Shown piece after piece: positions 1-11,000 of a stretch of DNA of 64,000 nucleotides (position 1 is its first letter; each line of letters opens with the position of its first letter). The position numbers and the translations under genes were made by a program. The notes under the pieces were generated by a model that was not told where the DNA came from, searched no databases, and saw nothing but the letters and a program-made list of their open reading frames with translations. The stretch is from Centrapalus pauciflorus (lineage: Eukaryota; Streptophyta; Magnoliopsida; Asterales; Asteraceae). The stretch spans positions 132,755 to 196,754 of the forward strand of contig JAANYP010000383.1 of the NCBI GenBank assembly GCA_020465985.1, in the 5' to 3' direction.

Positions 1-1478
1 AAGTCGCTTTGTTGTATGTCAGTAACGAAACTTTCGTTATTGGGTTAGCCATACACTTCACATGTTTCTAGCGATTCACATGGCATCATCAAATGATACA
101 AGTCTTGGATAAGAATCTACAACGCACTAGAACGAGTCTTGTTAACTTAAAAGGAACTCTAAGACAAACTAAGACACTCTGTTGTATGTAAATACAGAAC
201 TGTGTCCGACGTTTGCCTTTTAAAGAAAATTTGCAATACCAAAAAGTTATAATCATCGTGTGTCTGCCTTGATCATAGAAGTATATCTAAGTATGGGACA
301 CATAAGGTAGTTTCTTGATAAATAAAAAGGCCAAGGGAAAATCCAAAGTGTTAAATGTTTAAAGGGAAAGTCATACCGACAATCGACTTGGAATGTATAT
401 CACGACAAACAATCGAAGGAATAATAAATTCCTAAGTGTGGAAGTGTAATACTGAAAGTGCATTTGACATCGCTATCTGATTGAACCTTCTTTGACTTTC
501 TCGCAAAAACATTCTGTCAGTATAGATCTTAAATTCATAAAAGTATTTTTGAGTAGTTTAAGTTTAAGTTTTATTCAAATTTTATTTTATTTTATTAAAG
601 TAGAAAAAAGGTCAAAGTCACTAGGATGCATTTTTGGTTGAATAAACAAATATTGTGTGAAAATATGTTGCTTAGTGTGAATGATTTTGCAAGGTTTGTA
701 AATTTCCGTTACACGAAAAAGTTGAAAAAGTTGAATTTTATTCAAGTATTTTAAAAATTTTCACTTAAGTTCGAAATTCAGACAAATTCGAACTTAACTT
801 CGAATTTGTCAGGTTGTTCGAACTTATGCTAAGTTCGAAGGTAGTTGGTATAAATAAGGCCAACAGTACTTCATTTAAGGCACCTACCCTCGAATTTCTT
901 GTCTCAACTTATCCTCCGGCGATCTCGAACTTGTGCTCGAACTTGCCGTTTCTCGAATTTCTTTCATTTCCTCGAAGTTTTCAATATATTTCTTGAACAT
1001 ACACGTATACTTAGGTATAGTACTCATCATTATACAAAGTATGTGAAGTTTAGGACTTTATTGTGACAAAAAATTGAGTTTATTTGATGCTTATAAAGAG
1101 TTGAAACTAGGTGGTTTAAATCACGAGTTTTGACGGATAAAAGTCCAAATAAACCATAAATAACTTCGATTAGAACCCAACAGGACTAGATAATACTGTT
1201 GGTTAAGTCAAATGGGGTTAAAATCTTAACTTTTAAGTTGAATATGACCGACTTCGAACTTGTTCTTCAGGTTCGAACTTGTCAGAAAGTTCGAACTTGT
1301 TGAAATATTTATAAGTTCGAAGTCAGTCAAGTTCGAACATATGTCTCGAATATATTTAAATTCGAATGATTTTTAAATGAGTTCGAACTTGTCTAAGTTC
1401 GAATGTGTTGGACTTCGAACTTATGCAAGTTCGAAGTTATGCAAATTCGAAATAAACAAGTTTTATTTTATTTTTAAT
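1..1478 (+). other. Non-coding spacer between pol and aORF of element A
   Basis: No credible coding frame is present. The spacer aligns with 58700-60390 of element E. It holds a small perfect hairpin at 183-196 (stem TGTAT/ATACA, loop GTAA) that also occurs in E. From about 780 to 1450 the palindrome TTCGAA or its TCGAA core recurs densely in either orientation (GTTCGAACTT, AAGTTCGAAG), reaching about a dozen copies between 1250 and 1450. The 60-codon open frame starting at 814 falls in this repeat and is not considered a gene. Confidence 0.7.
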
Positions 1479-1512
1479 TACTAATTTTGTTTGTTGATTT
1501 GGTGTGCAGATA
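1479..1512 (+). promoter_or_regulatory. Splice-acceptor-like signal before the aORF of element A
   Basis: TACTAAT at 1479-1485 matches the branch-point consensus. It is followed by a T-rich tract and GTGTGCAG ending at 1509, three bases before the aORF ATG at 1512. The branch A to AG distance is about 25 nt, which is normal for plant introns. The same arrangement occurs before the aORFs of C and E. Whether it is used in vivo is inference. Confidence 0.55.
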
Positions 1513-3402
1513 TGGGTGAGCGTGTTTTTTGTAATAAGCACAATATGGTCATGGTAGTGGATCTCCAGTTGCCAGAAGCACAACCGTACCGTCCGATGAT
1601 TGAATTTCTGACTCAATCCCGCTTTTCCTACGCTCTCACTCATAACTTACAGATTACATTGACATATGTCCGACAGTTCTGGGAGCATCTGCAAGTGGAT
1701 TGCTCGGTTACGCCTACAGTACTACGAATAAGAGTAGGTGGACAACCAATAGCCTTTTCGGCTGACATGTTAAGGTGGATCCTACAGCTGGGATCTGAGG
1801 AACAAGAAGCAGGGCCGATAGATTTTCCACTATCTATTAGGCAAGTTGCATTTTTGAGGATGGGATATGCCCAGGATATTACAAAGGCGTCGTATGTTAA
1901 GAGCGGGCTGATTGGACAATGGAGGTATGTTGTCCACGTTATTATGGTATGTTTTGCGCCAAAGAAGGCGGGTTTTGACACTATGGTGTCCAAATTGTAA
2001 TCGGCGTTGATTGCATTGGTATATAATAAGAAATTAAGTTTTTCCGAGATGTTTTTTGGGGAGTTCGTGCATCAGATCACAGCTCCAGTCAGGGAAAGAT
2101 TTTTGATGTATCCACGGTTTGCCATGATGACCATACGCCATTTTTTTGCCAAATTTGCCACCACTTCCTGATCAAAGTGGCGTGGCCTTGATCGATAAGA
2201 GAATTTTTGCTGACTGCCAGACCCATAACGCAAGAAGGGCTGAGCAGGTCAGGCCCCAAGTGGCACCATTGTTCGGGGCGGTTATAGATCCGGATTTTGT
2301 AGCCCCGGAGGGTGATAATTGGATTGGAGAAGCCCCGCAGCAGCAACAACAACAACAGCAACCGCAACAGCAACAACAACAACCACAACAACAGCAGGGT
2401 GATAATTGGATTGGATCTTGATGATGAAGACGAGTTTGGGCTTGATCAAGAAGATTTGGAAGAAGGGGAATTTATTCCAGAAGACGTTGTGGACTGGAAA
2501 TCAGATGATGAGGTTGTAGAAGATGAGGATGATGATGTTGATGAAGTAATTATCCCGAGCAGCCTATCACTGAACAATATGTACATAGTGATCAGCATGT
2601 GATAGATCTAGATGAGCTTAACTTAGCATCTATGGATGAATCAGAATCAGATATAGCTGAAAAGGAACAAACAAAAGAAGAAATGATGAGGCTATGGTTC
2701 AGGAAGGAGGAGAAGAAGACTGACTTGGCAGTAAAGAAAAGGATGAGGCTGCCAAGTCCACGAAAGCTCTCAGGACGGATTCTAAGCTGGTTCTTTGATA
2801 GGGAACTGCAGCTATTCGTGCTTAAGAGAAGAGACGGGCTTCAGAATTTGAGGAGAACCTTAAAGGTTTTTAATACATTGCCCAAATGTGAAGTGAAGGA
2901 ACTGGCCTGGAAGGAGCTTATTAACTTAGGAGATGACCCCTATGCTGAAGTAATAGCAAAAATCATCAGAAAGGAGGGGAGGTCTGGAAAGTTTGAAAGG
3001 ATAAAGCCGAGGTCAGGCAAGAGAGTTGAAGATGATTCAAGAATAGATCCCCATACAGGCAAACCTTGGGCTAGGATAGTTGATAAGCTAGTCTGATGTT
3101 TGAAGAGAGTGCCATTGAAGTCTATTCCACAGGATGTACTTGGAAACATGAAGTGGTGATATGTAGACATTGAAACGGCTGAAGCAGTAATGGAGGATCT
3201 AGATGAGAAGAAAATTTTGAAAGTATACGATCCATTACATCTAATTAACCTTTCCAAGGATGACCTGAAAAAGCTTCATGATCAGCCGATTTTCTTTCAC
3301 GAAGGCTGGAGATCTGAAGGCAGGAAGTTCCAGAAAGTGGTAAGGGTGTGTATAGAGCAGGGATTATATGCAGGTAGTAGTTTGTATAGACATAGTACTT
3401 AG
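1512..3402 (+). pseudogene. Additional ORF (aORF) of Copia element A, broken
   Basis: Unknown-function protein encoded downstream of pol; I do not recognise a named family. The start ATG at 1512 is chosen because it aligns with the aORF start of element E. The first ~160 codons match E closely, including a QFWEHLQVDC segment and, after the stop at 1998-2000, an RFLMYPRF segment. Frame then changes near 2146, giving IDKRIFADCQ and a Gln-rich tract (2335-2397). Next come an acidic stretch (2415-2560) and a conserved C-terminal part with LSWFFDREL, GDDPYAEVIAKIIRKEG and the end of the ORF GLYAGSSLYRHST. About 1 kb present in E between the polyQ and acidic parts is missing. There are several stops and at least two frame changes, so it is not functional as it stands. 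No signal peptide or membrane segment is visible, so there is no support for a classical Env. Confidence 0.75.
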
Positions 3403-3443
3403 ACAAAATATATATAGGTAGAAGCTATCGTTAAGGGGGAGTC

Positions 3444-4016
3444 TGTTAGTGCACCCTGTGTGACGATAGCAGTCTAAGTATAGATGATATTTGTAATAGT
3501 CAAGTTGTTCGTAATTGCATATTAATACATGTTTGATATATGGTTGTTATATGTTTGATATATGTTTGATATTGATATTAATTTTATATATGTTTGAACT
3601 TGGTTGTAATTGATGTTTTACAATAAGTTCAAACATAAGTTCAAAGGTAAGTTCAAACATAAGTTCTAGAACAAGTTCAAAGACCCTGGTTCGAACTTAT
3701 GGTGGACAAGTTTGTGGGCTTGGGCCTTCTCGAACTTGTCCAGAACAAGTTCGAATCAGAGGCCTATAATTAAGAATTAATAAGTTTTGATTAATATTTT
3801 TTGCAGAATTAGGCATACGGGCGATTACAAACTTGTAGAAATTTCAGAGTGTGTTCTTGGAGAGAATCACGTGTCAGGACGTTTGAGTTTGCGTCTATCA
3901 TCGTGTGTGTCTCCGTGTTTCGTGTGTGTGATCGGACCGTCAAACCGCTAACGAGGATTCCGCACTCGTTGGACGGCGGCGCGTCAAGATCGGATCCGTA
4001 GGTAGGTGACCTTACA
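3444..4016 (+). repeat. 3' LTR of element A, with preceding PPT
   Basis: The LTR starts TGTTAGTGCACC directly after the polypurine tract at 3432-3443 (TAAGGGGGAGTC) and ends ..GACCTTACA at 4016. Start and end match the LTRs of element E at 50897-51561 and 63401 onwards (shared CCCTGTGTGACGATAGCAG and AGGATTCCGCACTCGTT). It also contains the AAGTTCAAAC/TTCGAAC motif of the A spacer. One TTCTAGAA at 3664-3671 resembles a heat-shock element core, but a single copy means little. Confidence 0.85.
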
Positions 4017-5376
4017 AAAGTTATGTCTAGTTTTTTTTTACAAAACTTATGGGCTGGCCTAGCTTTCATCTTCTGTATTCTACAAGGTCATGTTTTTTAT
4101 TTTTTATTTTTTTCAGAAAAAGATTATGTTTGAACTTGTAGAGAAGGTGTAATTTGACTTTTCATGCTGGTTATGGGTGTTTATAAATTTTGACCATAAG
4201 TTTTCTATTTGTTTCTTTTCTATTCTGAAATCTCGTTTTTGTCTTGTTTTCGAAATCAGTGTATAAGTTTCTGAATATATAATTTCTGAAGTCAATTTCT
4301 GAATTTATAATGTCATGTTTCTGATTTGTTGCACAAAATGAATATCTGGGGAAAATATCAAGAAAAAGGGTCTCATGATAGCTGGTGCTTCGAGAACCAG
4401 ATCAGGTATGTATGTTTTCATTGATTCTGGATATTTGACCCTATGCTTTTCCTCGATTATCATTGCAACATAAGTGCATCCAGTTGACACTCAAGTTAAA
4501 CTCACATAAACATTGTTTTGCCTTAAACTTGAATTGAAGTAAATTATTGAAGTGGTATGCTGTTAAGATTTAGGCAAAAAATCTAGCTTATATTTTTCTA
4601 TCTCCTACAAAATATACGTGTTTGCAAAAGACCAAGTAAGAAACATTGTATGCTCCTTGAGAGTTTTGATCGACACATGATTTTTTTTCCCAATCCTACC
4701 TGGATAAGGCTACTCTGATGTATAAGTTATATGATAACTTTCTTTATCGGGAAGTGCTAATGCAATTCCTTTTTATAACGGGTTACTGCTTTTTTAAGTT
4801 GAAACTCAAAGAAAGGTCATAAAACCCCGGAGGAAGCAAACCTGCAACAAATTTCAAAACAAACAGCAGGCTCTTTGTGACAGTACAACAAGCATCAATG
4901 CAGGCTTGGGGCAGCAGCAAAACGGATGACTTGAGGCAGCTCTTCATGACAGTACAACAAGCAGACAGCAGTACAACAAGCATCAACGCAGATGACTTGG
5001 GGCAGCAGCAAGACGGAAATAGTAAGATTTTTTTGCAATCTGTAGGTTTTTCTTATAGCAATAAGAATGAAAGATAAGTAGATGTGTTCTTTTTATTGTT
5101 GGAACTATAAAAGACTTGGGGAAAGTAAGAGGTGGTTTGGGGATAGTAAGAGGTGGTTTGGGGAAGTGTAGTAGATTGTTTGGGGAAACAAAATAATTAA
5201 TGTTTCCTGCTTTTAATAACCTGCTTTTATTGTCCGAGTTTTTTTAAAATTTGTTGGATTAAAGGGTTATACATCATGCATTAAAGACTTGTATATCTTA
5301 AAATTCAATATTGTGTATTGTTTGATTGTACCTTATGCATTGTAAGTTGTAAAATTGTAAATGCTTTATTAGTAGT
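4017..5376. other. Gene-free stretch with short internal repeats
   Basis: No coding region can be supported. At 4875-5010 a CAG-rich segment repeats GACAGTACAACAAGCA and GATGACTTGGGGCAGCAGCA-like units imperfectly; its 66-codon open frame is too short and repetitive to call. At 5110-5170 a unit of about 22 bp (AGTAAGAGGTGGTTTGGGGA) is repeated. Neither end shows transposon termini that I can identify. Confidence 0.5.
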
Positions 5377-5409
5377 ACACACACACACACACACACCCTA
5401 AACCCTAAA
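5377..5409. repeat. (AC)10 microsatellite and two telomere-type repeats
   Basis: (AC)n at 5377-5396 runs directly into CCCTAAACCCTAAA at 5396-5409. This equals two units of the plant telomere repeat and is too short to imply a former chromosome end. Confidence 0.8.
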
Positions 5410-5888
5410 GTGAGTTCAATAAAAAACCTTTAGGCATCGGAAAACCTTGAAAAACCAATCGTAGCCCTTTGATTAGATGCATATGCGTTTTTTTTCAGAT
5501 TAACACATCATGGTGCATTTAAAATAAAACGCACAAGGGAATTTTCGGTATATAATATTTTATTAATTTGAAATTTTATTACTTTTATACATAAATTTAA
5601 AAATTTCATAATTAATACACATTCTAAATTTAAAAACTGTCTACGTTATGTCTTTTAAATAACATCCATATACGCTCTATCAAATCTTCATCATCACCTT
5701 CGAATTCAATATTGAACCATAAACGATGATGCACTCACAACAACGATGATGAACTCCATTAAAACCATGATGATGTACTCCACAAAAACATGATGCAATG
5801 TCTTCAAATCTTAATCTTCATGTTCAATATTAATTCATGCAAACTTAAATCACTACTGCATCACTCTAAAATCACTATGCATTACTAT
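5410..5888. other. AT-rich gene-free stretch
   Basis: Nothing coding is visible. ATGATG/CATCAT-rich sequence at 5690-5880 loosely resembles the interior of the MITE at 7638-8408, but I could not define termini. Confidence 0.4.
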
Positions 5889-6161
5889 TGTTGGGAACAA
5901 ATATAAATAAAGATGAAAACAATATAATTGTCAAAGTTGAGGGTTTATTTTGTAATTTCTCAAATCTCATTTTATGTATAAATAGAATGTACAATAAGGT
6001 TGAGAGATATATGAGCAGATGGATTATTGAGTTTGCTGTGCAAGTCAAGCAAGAACTAAATGTAATTTCTCTCAACTCAATATTAATCATTTGACTGATT
6101 GTGTTTCAATTGTGTTCTTGAATGTATAGATCACGTTGAATTGCTGAATGTTGAATTAACA
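5889..6161 (+). repeat. Possible short solo LTR
   Basis: The segment starts TGTTGGGAACAAA, ends TTGAATTAACA, and has a TATAAATAG box near 5979 about one third of the way in, as expected for a small Copia LTR. No internal region or PBS follows, and the flanking 5-mers (actat, aatta) do not match, so no TSD supports it. An LTR fragment or chance are alternatives. Confidence 0.35.
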
Positions 6162-7545
6162 AATTAACCGGTGAACATATTCTATGTAGATTATCATTTA
6201 TCTATGTAAACTATCATATATTCTAGAGAGATACAACGATAACAATTTACTAGTACGACAATAATAATATTCTACATATATACAAACTAGCTATAATCTA
6301 TTCTGTATAGAATATCATGTATTCTATATAGATACAACAATAACAAATTACTAGTACCACAATAACAAAATATACATAGATACAAAACTAGCTACAATCA
6401 ATTCTGTATAGAATATCATGTATTCTATATAAAGTATCATATATCTATAAAAATACAAACCAAATCTGGATATAATACATAAAGACGTTGAACCCATAAA
6501 AAACACAACCATTAATTACCAGGACCTTCGACGAACCGATGAACGTAATCTATGTAGAATGTCAAGTATTCTATGTGGGTATCGCGTAGAATGTCAACTT
6601 TAATATATTATACGTAGAGTATTGCAGACGAACTGAAACAAAAAAAAAACAATTCTTAACAAAAAATACCAAAAACACATTTTTTAACAAAAAAAACCAA
6701 AAACACATTTTTTAACAAAAAACATTCAAATCTTATGAATTATATACAAAAATCTTTTTTAACAAAAAAATGTTTGGAAATGATTTTAAACTTCAAAATC
6801 TATGGAAAATGAAGCTGTCATATTCTATGTAGAGTATTGGCGAACATATTCTATGTATATTATCATGTAATCTATGTAGATTATCATGTAATCTATGTAC
6901 GTTATATAGATTATCATGTAATCTATGTAGATTATCATTAATCTATGTAGAGTCGTGTAGAACGTAAAGTATCATATATTTTACGTAGAGTGTCGTAGAC
7001 GAACTGAAACAAAAAAGAAGATTTCATTTAGACATTTTATCAAACACTTAGTATACAACTTATATAAAATATACCAAAAACCTATTTTTAAACAAAAAAA
7101 AAGCATTAATCTTGTGAATCATAAACAAAAACGTTTTTAACAAAAACATCTAATAACTATTACATTCATTATAAATCTAATATCTTACAAATAACCTTCA
7201 TTTCTTGACCGTCGAACTTCCAAATCTTCATTTCTTGACCATCAAACTTCCAAATCGTCATCTATTTACCATCGGACTTCCAAATCGTGAAAGATATAAT
7301 AGAGAAGAAAGAGTTCATCGTGGCTTCAAGATCGTGGCGGTGGCCGGCAACGGCGGCGGCGGTTTTTTAGGGTTGTTTAGTGTTTAGAGAGAGAGGGAAA
7401 AAGAAAGGAAAAATGTGCATCTTTTTTTTTAGGGTTTAATGAAAGAGAAAGAGAGAATATATAAATAGGAGAGATAAATTTTTGTTTTTCCAAAACTACC
7501 GCTATGATTCTCAAGTTCTCACAAATATTTAGGTTCGTAGAAGAA

Positions 7546-7548
<3 letters not shown>
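6162..7548. repeat. Repeat region with iterated TCTATGTAGA motif, ending in a (TA)n tract
   Basis: There is no gene. The palindrome-like TCTATGTAGA / TCTACATAGA and its extension with TTATCATGTA recur at 6180-6470, 6540-6610 and 6830-6980; at 6840-6960 they are nearly tandem with a period of about 21 bp. A 3 x 30-bp tandem repeat occupies 7196-7285. The end (GTTCTCACAAATATTTAGG at 7514-7532, then a short inverted repeat and (TA)n) is matched at 41463-41501. The motif also flanks element D at 30240-30300 and 41090-41230. Probably one family of non-coding transposon, class unknown. Confidence 0.5.

Positions 7549-7637
<89 letters not shown>
7549..7637. repeat. (AT)n microsatellite
   Basis: About 44 uninterrupted AT units border the left end of the MITE that starts at 7638. 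Confidence 0.95.
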
Positions 7638-7641
<4 letters not shown>

Positions 7642-8178
7642 TAGGTTCTATGGGGCACCTGTGTGCATCGTGCAACTTAGGAACCCATATACACCGTTAG
7701 ATCTAGAAACTGAATGGCTAAGATTACAATGACAAAAGGGTAATAAAGATGAAATTTGTGAACGCATTATGATGCACGATTTACATATTAGATGTGCATA
7801 AGGGTATTTTCGAAAAAAATAATATATCAAGTCAACTCAAAATTAAATTTATATTGATTGAATATTTAATTCAATAATCAAGTATTAAATGCTAATAAAT
7901 TTATAAAATGCACTTCTAAAATTAAAAAATTCCAATTGAACAAAAATCCAACATGATGCTTCATCATCTTCATTGACTGTGCATCTTCATATTTATCTTT
8001 CCCGGGTTATGCATCATCGTGTTCATTTGGAGCACCAGGTTATGCATCATCGTGTTCATACTGTGCATCTTCGTATTCGTCTTATTCACATCGTATACGT
8101 TCATAGGTTCATGAGTTCAACGTGATGCATCATTTTCATCTTCATCTCATCATCGTCTTCTCAAACTCGTCGGTCGAT

Positions 8179-8217
<39 letters not shown>

Positions 8218-8406
8218 ATAATATATGGAGAATGGTTAATGAGATTGATTTAGTTTCCTATTTTAATCCTAATCTATTAATTAAAAGAATAATTAATTTT
8301 TTCAAATAAAGTATTCCAATATTACCCTTATTGCATCATTTGTAAACAAGCAATGCATTTTTGGTTCCAATTTGGTTCTCGATGCATATGGTGCCCCATA
8401 GAACCT

Positions 8407-8408
<2 letters not shown>
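7638..8408. mobile_element. MITE-like element set between (TA)n tracts
   Basis: A perfect 17-bp inverted repeat AGGTTCTATGGGGCACC lies at 7643-7659 and, inverted, at 8390-8406. Homology extends imperfectly about 25 bp further inward (TGCATCG is shared). No coding sequence is present and the length is about 770 bp. Both flanks are long (TA)n arrays, so the element either targets or generates them. MITEs associated with (TA)n are known in plants (for example Micron in rice). The superfamily cannot be assigned because the target duplication is hidden in the microsatellite. A (GA)n tract lies inside at 8182-8214. Confidence 0.65.

Positions 8409-8476
<68 letters not shown>
8408..8476. repeat. (AT)n microsatellite
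   Basis: About 34 AT units adjoin the right end of the MITE at 8406-8408. Confidence 0.95.
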
Positions 8477-8480
<4 letters not shown>

Positions 8481-9251
8481 ATTTATCTTTTCAGGTGAAA
8501 TGTGGAGGTGCCATGTGGCAAATTATGTTCTCTTCTTTTATTATATAATATAGATATAGATTATTTAATAAATATTCATAACATATAAATGATATCGATG
8601 TAACTGTAAATAATTAAATAAGTTTTTAATAATATATTAACTTAAGGTTGGTTCCTAAATATGTAACTGTTGTAATAATCGTTAATTAATTTAGGTTTGT
8701 TTCAAATACATATATAATTTATTTGGTTCACTAAAAATTAAATCAATTGTTTTATTAATACATTATAATAATTTATAAGAATAAAACAAAAATCATATTT
8801 AATTATATCTATCAATTTATTTATGTGATATAAGTTCACGGGTCGGGTCGGATCCCACTGACCCGGTCTCCCTTTTTCCCCTTTTCTCGCCACACACAGA
8901 CGCACAACTCACACAAGTACACAACCCCTCAAACTCCCTCTCTCTTCTTTCTCTCTCTATCGACCCCTTCTCTGTCTCTCTCGCTTCTCCGTCCGGCGAC
9001 CACCGCCTCGGCTCCTCGCCGGCGAACACAACAACCACCAGCGCCCTTCTCCAGTCTCCTTCTCCCTCTCCCTCTCCCTTTCCCCCTCGCTCCATCTGTC
9101 TTCCACTCGTTCTCGCACACAACGGAAGCGGCTCTACCGTAGTGCCGCCGCCACCACGAAACCATCTCCGCCGCTACAGTGCTTGTCCTCCCACACTCGC
9201 GTTCTTCTCAGCTCTCGGCGCTCACACACTACGGCTAACCAGGGCCATTGC
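8477..9251. other. Gene-free AT-rich stretch then CT/GC-rich block
   Basis: 8477-8825 is AT-rich with nothing recognisable. 8830-9251 changes abruptly to C/T-rich, CpG-containing sequence (CTCCGTCCGGCGACCACCGC-type). This is unlike its surroundings and resembles a plant promoter/5' UTR or first exon. The minus-strand frames here are low-complexity mirrors of the CT repeats. Element B begins at 9252, so any gene to the right was interrupted. A host origin is conjecture. Confidence 0.4.
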
Positions 9252-9641
9252 TGTAACATCCAAAATCTAGCAGCAGGTACGTGAAATTTATTTATTGGCT
9301 TTGGGAGTGATCCTAATGAGTTGGTGAAATTTAATTGATTAATTACACGTGAGTTGGTAAAGTACATTGCTATTACGTGTAACTTTTATCAGTTGAGATA
9401 GTGACCGGTTTAGTAGTAGTTATGGGTTTGGGGTTGTTTTAATGAGTTACTTAATATTCCAAATCCGAGCTGTTGATTTGAGATTAATTGGGTTAACGAG
9501 TGTCTACCTAGTGAATATTGAATACTGTACCCGTTTTAATTGGGTTTCAGACCCAAAACGTATATATGTCTGTGACGCCCTCCATTTCCTTCACTTCACC
9601 AAAAACTCAAGTGTAAGTGTGTGTGTGTGATTATCAGCTGA

Positions 9642-9702
<61 letters not shown>

Positions 9703-10646
9703 CGGGGAAGATCTAAGCAACCATAATTAAGAGAACAATTCCATCATCATCTTCGTGAAGTGAAAAGCTCCATTATAAAGAAAGAGCCGATCCAGGTTTG
9801 TAATCCTTGCTGAATTAAGTTGTGATGTTGTAATCAATAGTTAAAAAGATCTGAGGAGGGTTATACCCCTTGCTATATGTGAAATCAGAGTTGGGAGATG
9901 AAGTCTGCCTGGTTGAGCAAAAACACAGCATGAACTTCTTTGTTCGTCGCCGCATCGCGGCCGCGCTCCCCTGGTCGCACCCGTGATCAGGGTGAGTCGG
10001 CTGAGGAGGATTGCTGGTAGTGGAACGCGATCGAGATGATGATCACGGTTCCAGCGAGCACGACCGCACTTGGATGAACCCAACCACGATGGTAGGTAAG
10101 CACGGGGTCACCGCGATCGCCTTGACTGGCCGCGACGAGGCGACCGCGATCCCGGCCGCGCTCGTAGGTCTTGACCTGCTGACTTGTGTTGAGCTAGTGA
10201 GTCTAGTAGTATAGTTGTTATGAGTTCGTTAGCTAGTTGTTATATTGTAGTTGTGTTTATTGTTGCCAGGAGTTGTAGGCGAGCCTGTGACCTGTCGAGA
10301 CCGCCGTAGATAACGGGTTAGTTGTCGTGCTTCTGGTGAGTTACTTACTTTGTTGTTTATTATCCGGGTCCAGTGCGGATCCCTTTCATATGTTGATACT
10401 TGTTAGCACAGAGCAGAGCACGTGGATCACGCGTATAGTTGTGATACGCAGAGTAGAGAGGCTTGTTGGGTCATTCCCAACTCAGAGGTCCTGACCTAGC
10501 CACTCCTTTGTGGAGTGGGCTATGCAGGCTATCCCGGGTCGCTCCCGATGAGATGTCAGGCAGTTGAGGCCGGCCGCATGTTGATTATTAGTCGTTATAT
10601 TGTGCTAACTGTTTTATAAACTGTTTTAAAGTTGTTTATAGTAACT
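9252..10646 (+). repeat. 5' LTR of element B, first part
   Basis: 9252-9890 aligns well with the 3' LTR at 28673-29309, including a (GA)n array (9646-9699 here, about 29069-29119 there). From 9891 the two LTRs differ. 9940-10175 is strongly GC-rich with repeated CCGCGATC-like words, unlike the rest of the element. The LTR is cut at 10646 by element C, whose duplicated target taact is 10642-10646. Confidence 0.85.
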
Positions 10647-11000
10647 TGTTATTAATCATTTTCCCAGAATAATTAGCACACGTGAATGATTTCACCAATA
10701 TTCAATGCAAACCGAATAATCAACTCAATGAATGCATGAATAATGATGAAAGAAATGTCAGAGAGAATGTGTGAAAAAGCGATGGCTGAATAATTCGTGA
10801 AAAGTGAGAGTGTATGGAAACCCTAGGTGGGATTTCCCTTTACATCATTTAAAATGAAGTTTCACAGAATTACACTTTAGTCCCTTGACTTCTATCAAAA
10901 CAAATACAAGTAAATAAAAGACTAGAAATAATTTACAAGGAATTAAACCAAAATAATTATTACAAAATAAAGTCACAAGATCGAAATTTAATATCTAACA
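10647..11000 (-). repeat. 3' LTR of element C (left copy)
   Basis: Starts TGTTATTAATC at 10647, ends ATCTAACA at 11000, and matches 23239-23593 throughout. The PPT complement TCTCCCACTTTTCG follows at 11002-11015. In the sense direction the LTR reads TGTTAGAT..AATAACA. Confidence 0.9.

Larger units (their letters stand above)
1..4016 (+). mobile_element. Copia element A, 3' part (relative of element E)
   Basis: This is the right-hand end of a Ty1/copia retrotransposon whose gag-pol lies left of the window. Seen in order: a non-coding pol-to-aORF spacer, a broken additional ORF, a polypurine tract (3432-3443) and a 3' LTR. Positions 181-300 closely match 58960-59070 in the spacer of element E, and the aORFs and LTR ends of the two elements are clearly related. 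A and E are therefore diverged members of one family. The left TSD is outside the window, so the exact insertion cannot be confirmed. Confidence 0.9.

Noticed and set aside
814..996. 60-codon open frame
   Set aside because: Falls in the TTCGAA repeat of the element A spacer and is not kept in element E.
3664..3671. Heat-shock element in the LTR of A
   Set aside because: A single TTCTAGAA without properly spaced neighbours, and absent from the related LTR of E.
4877..5077. Gln-rich 66-codon frame as a host gene piece
   Set aside because: Short, repetitive, with an antisense frame of equal length and no supporting signals.
5396..5409. Interstitial telomere
   Set aside because: Only two CCCTAAA units next to an AC microsatellite; expected by chance.
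6840..6960. CRISPR-like array of about 21-bp repeats
   Set aside because: Plant nuclear context, no distinct spacers, degenerate AT-rich repeats.
8817..9165. Overlapping minus-strand frames rich in Arg/Glu/Gly
   Set aside because: Mirror of CT-rich low-complexity sequence; no start context, motif or continuation.
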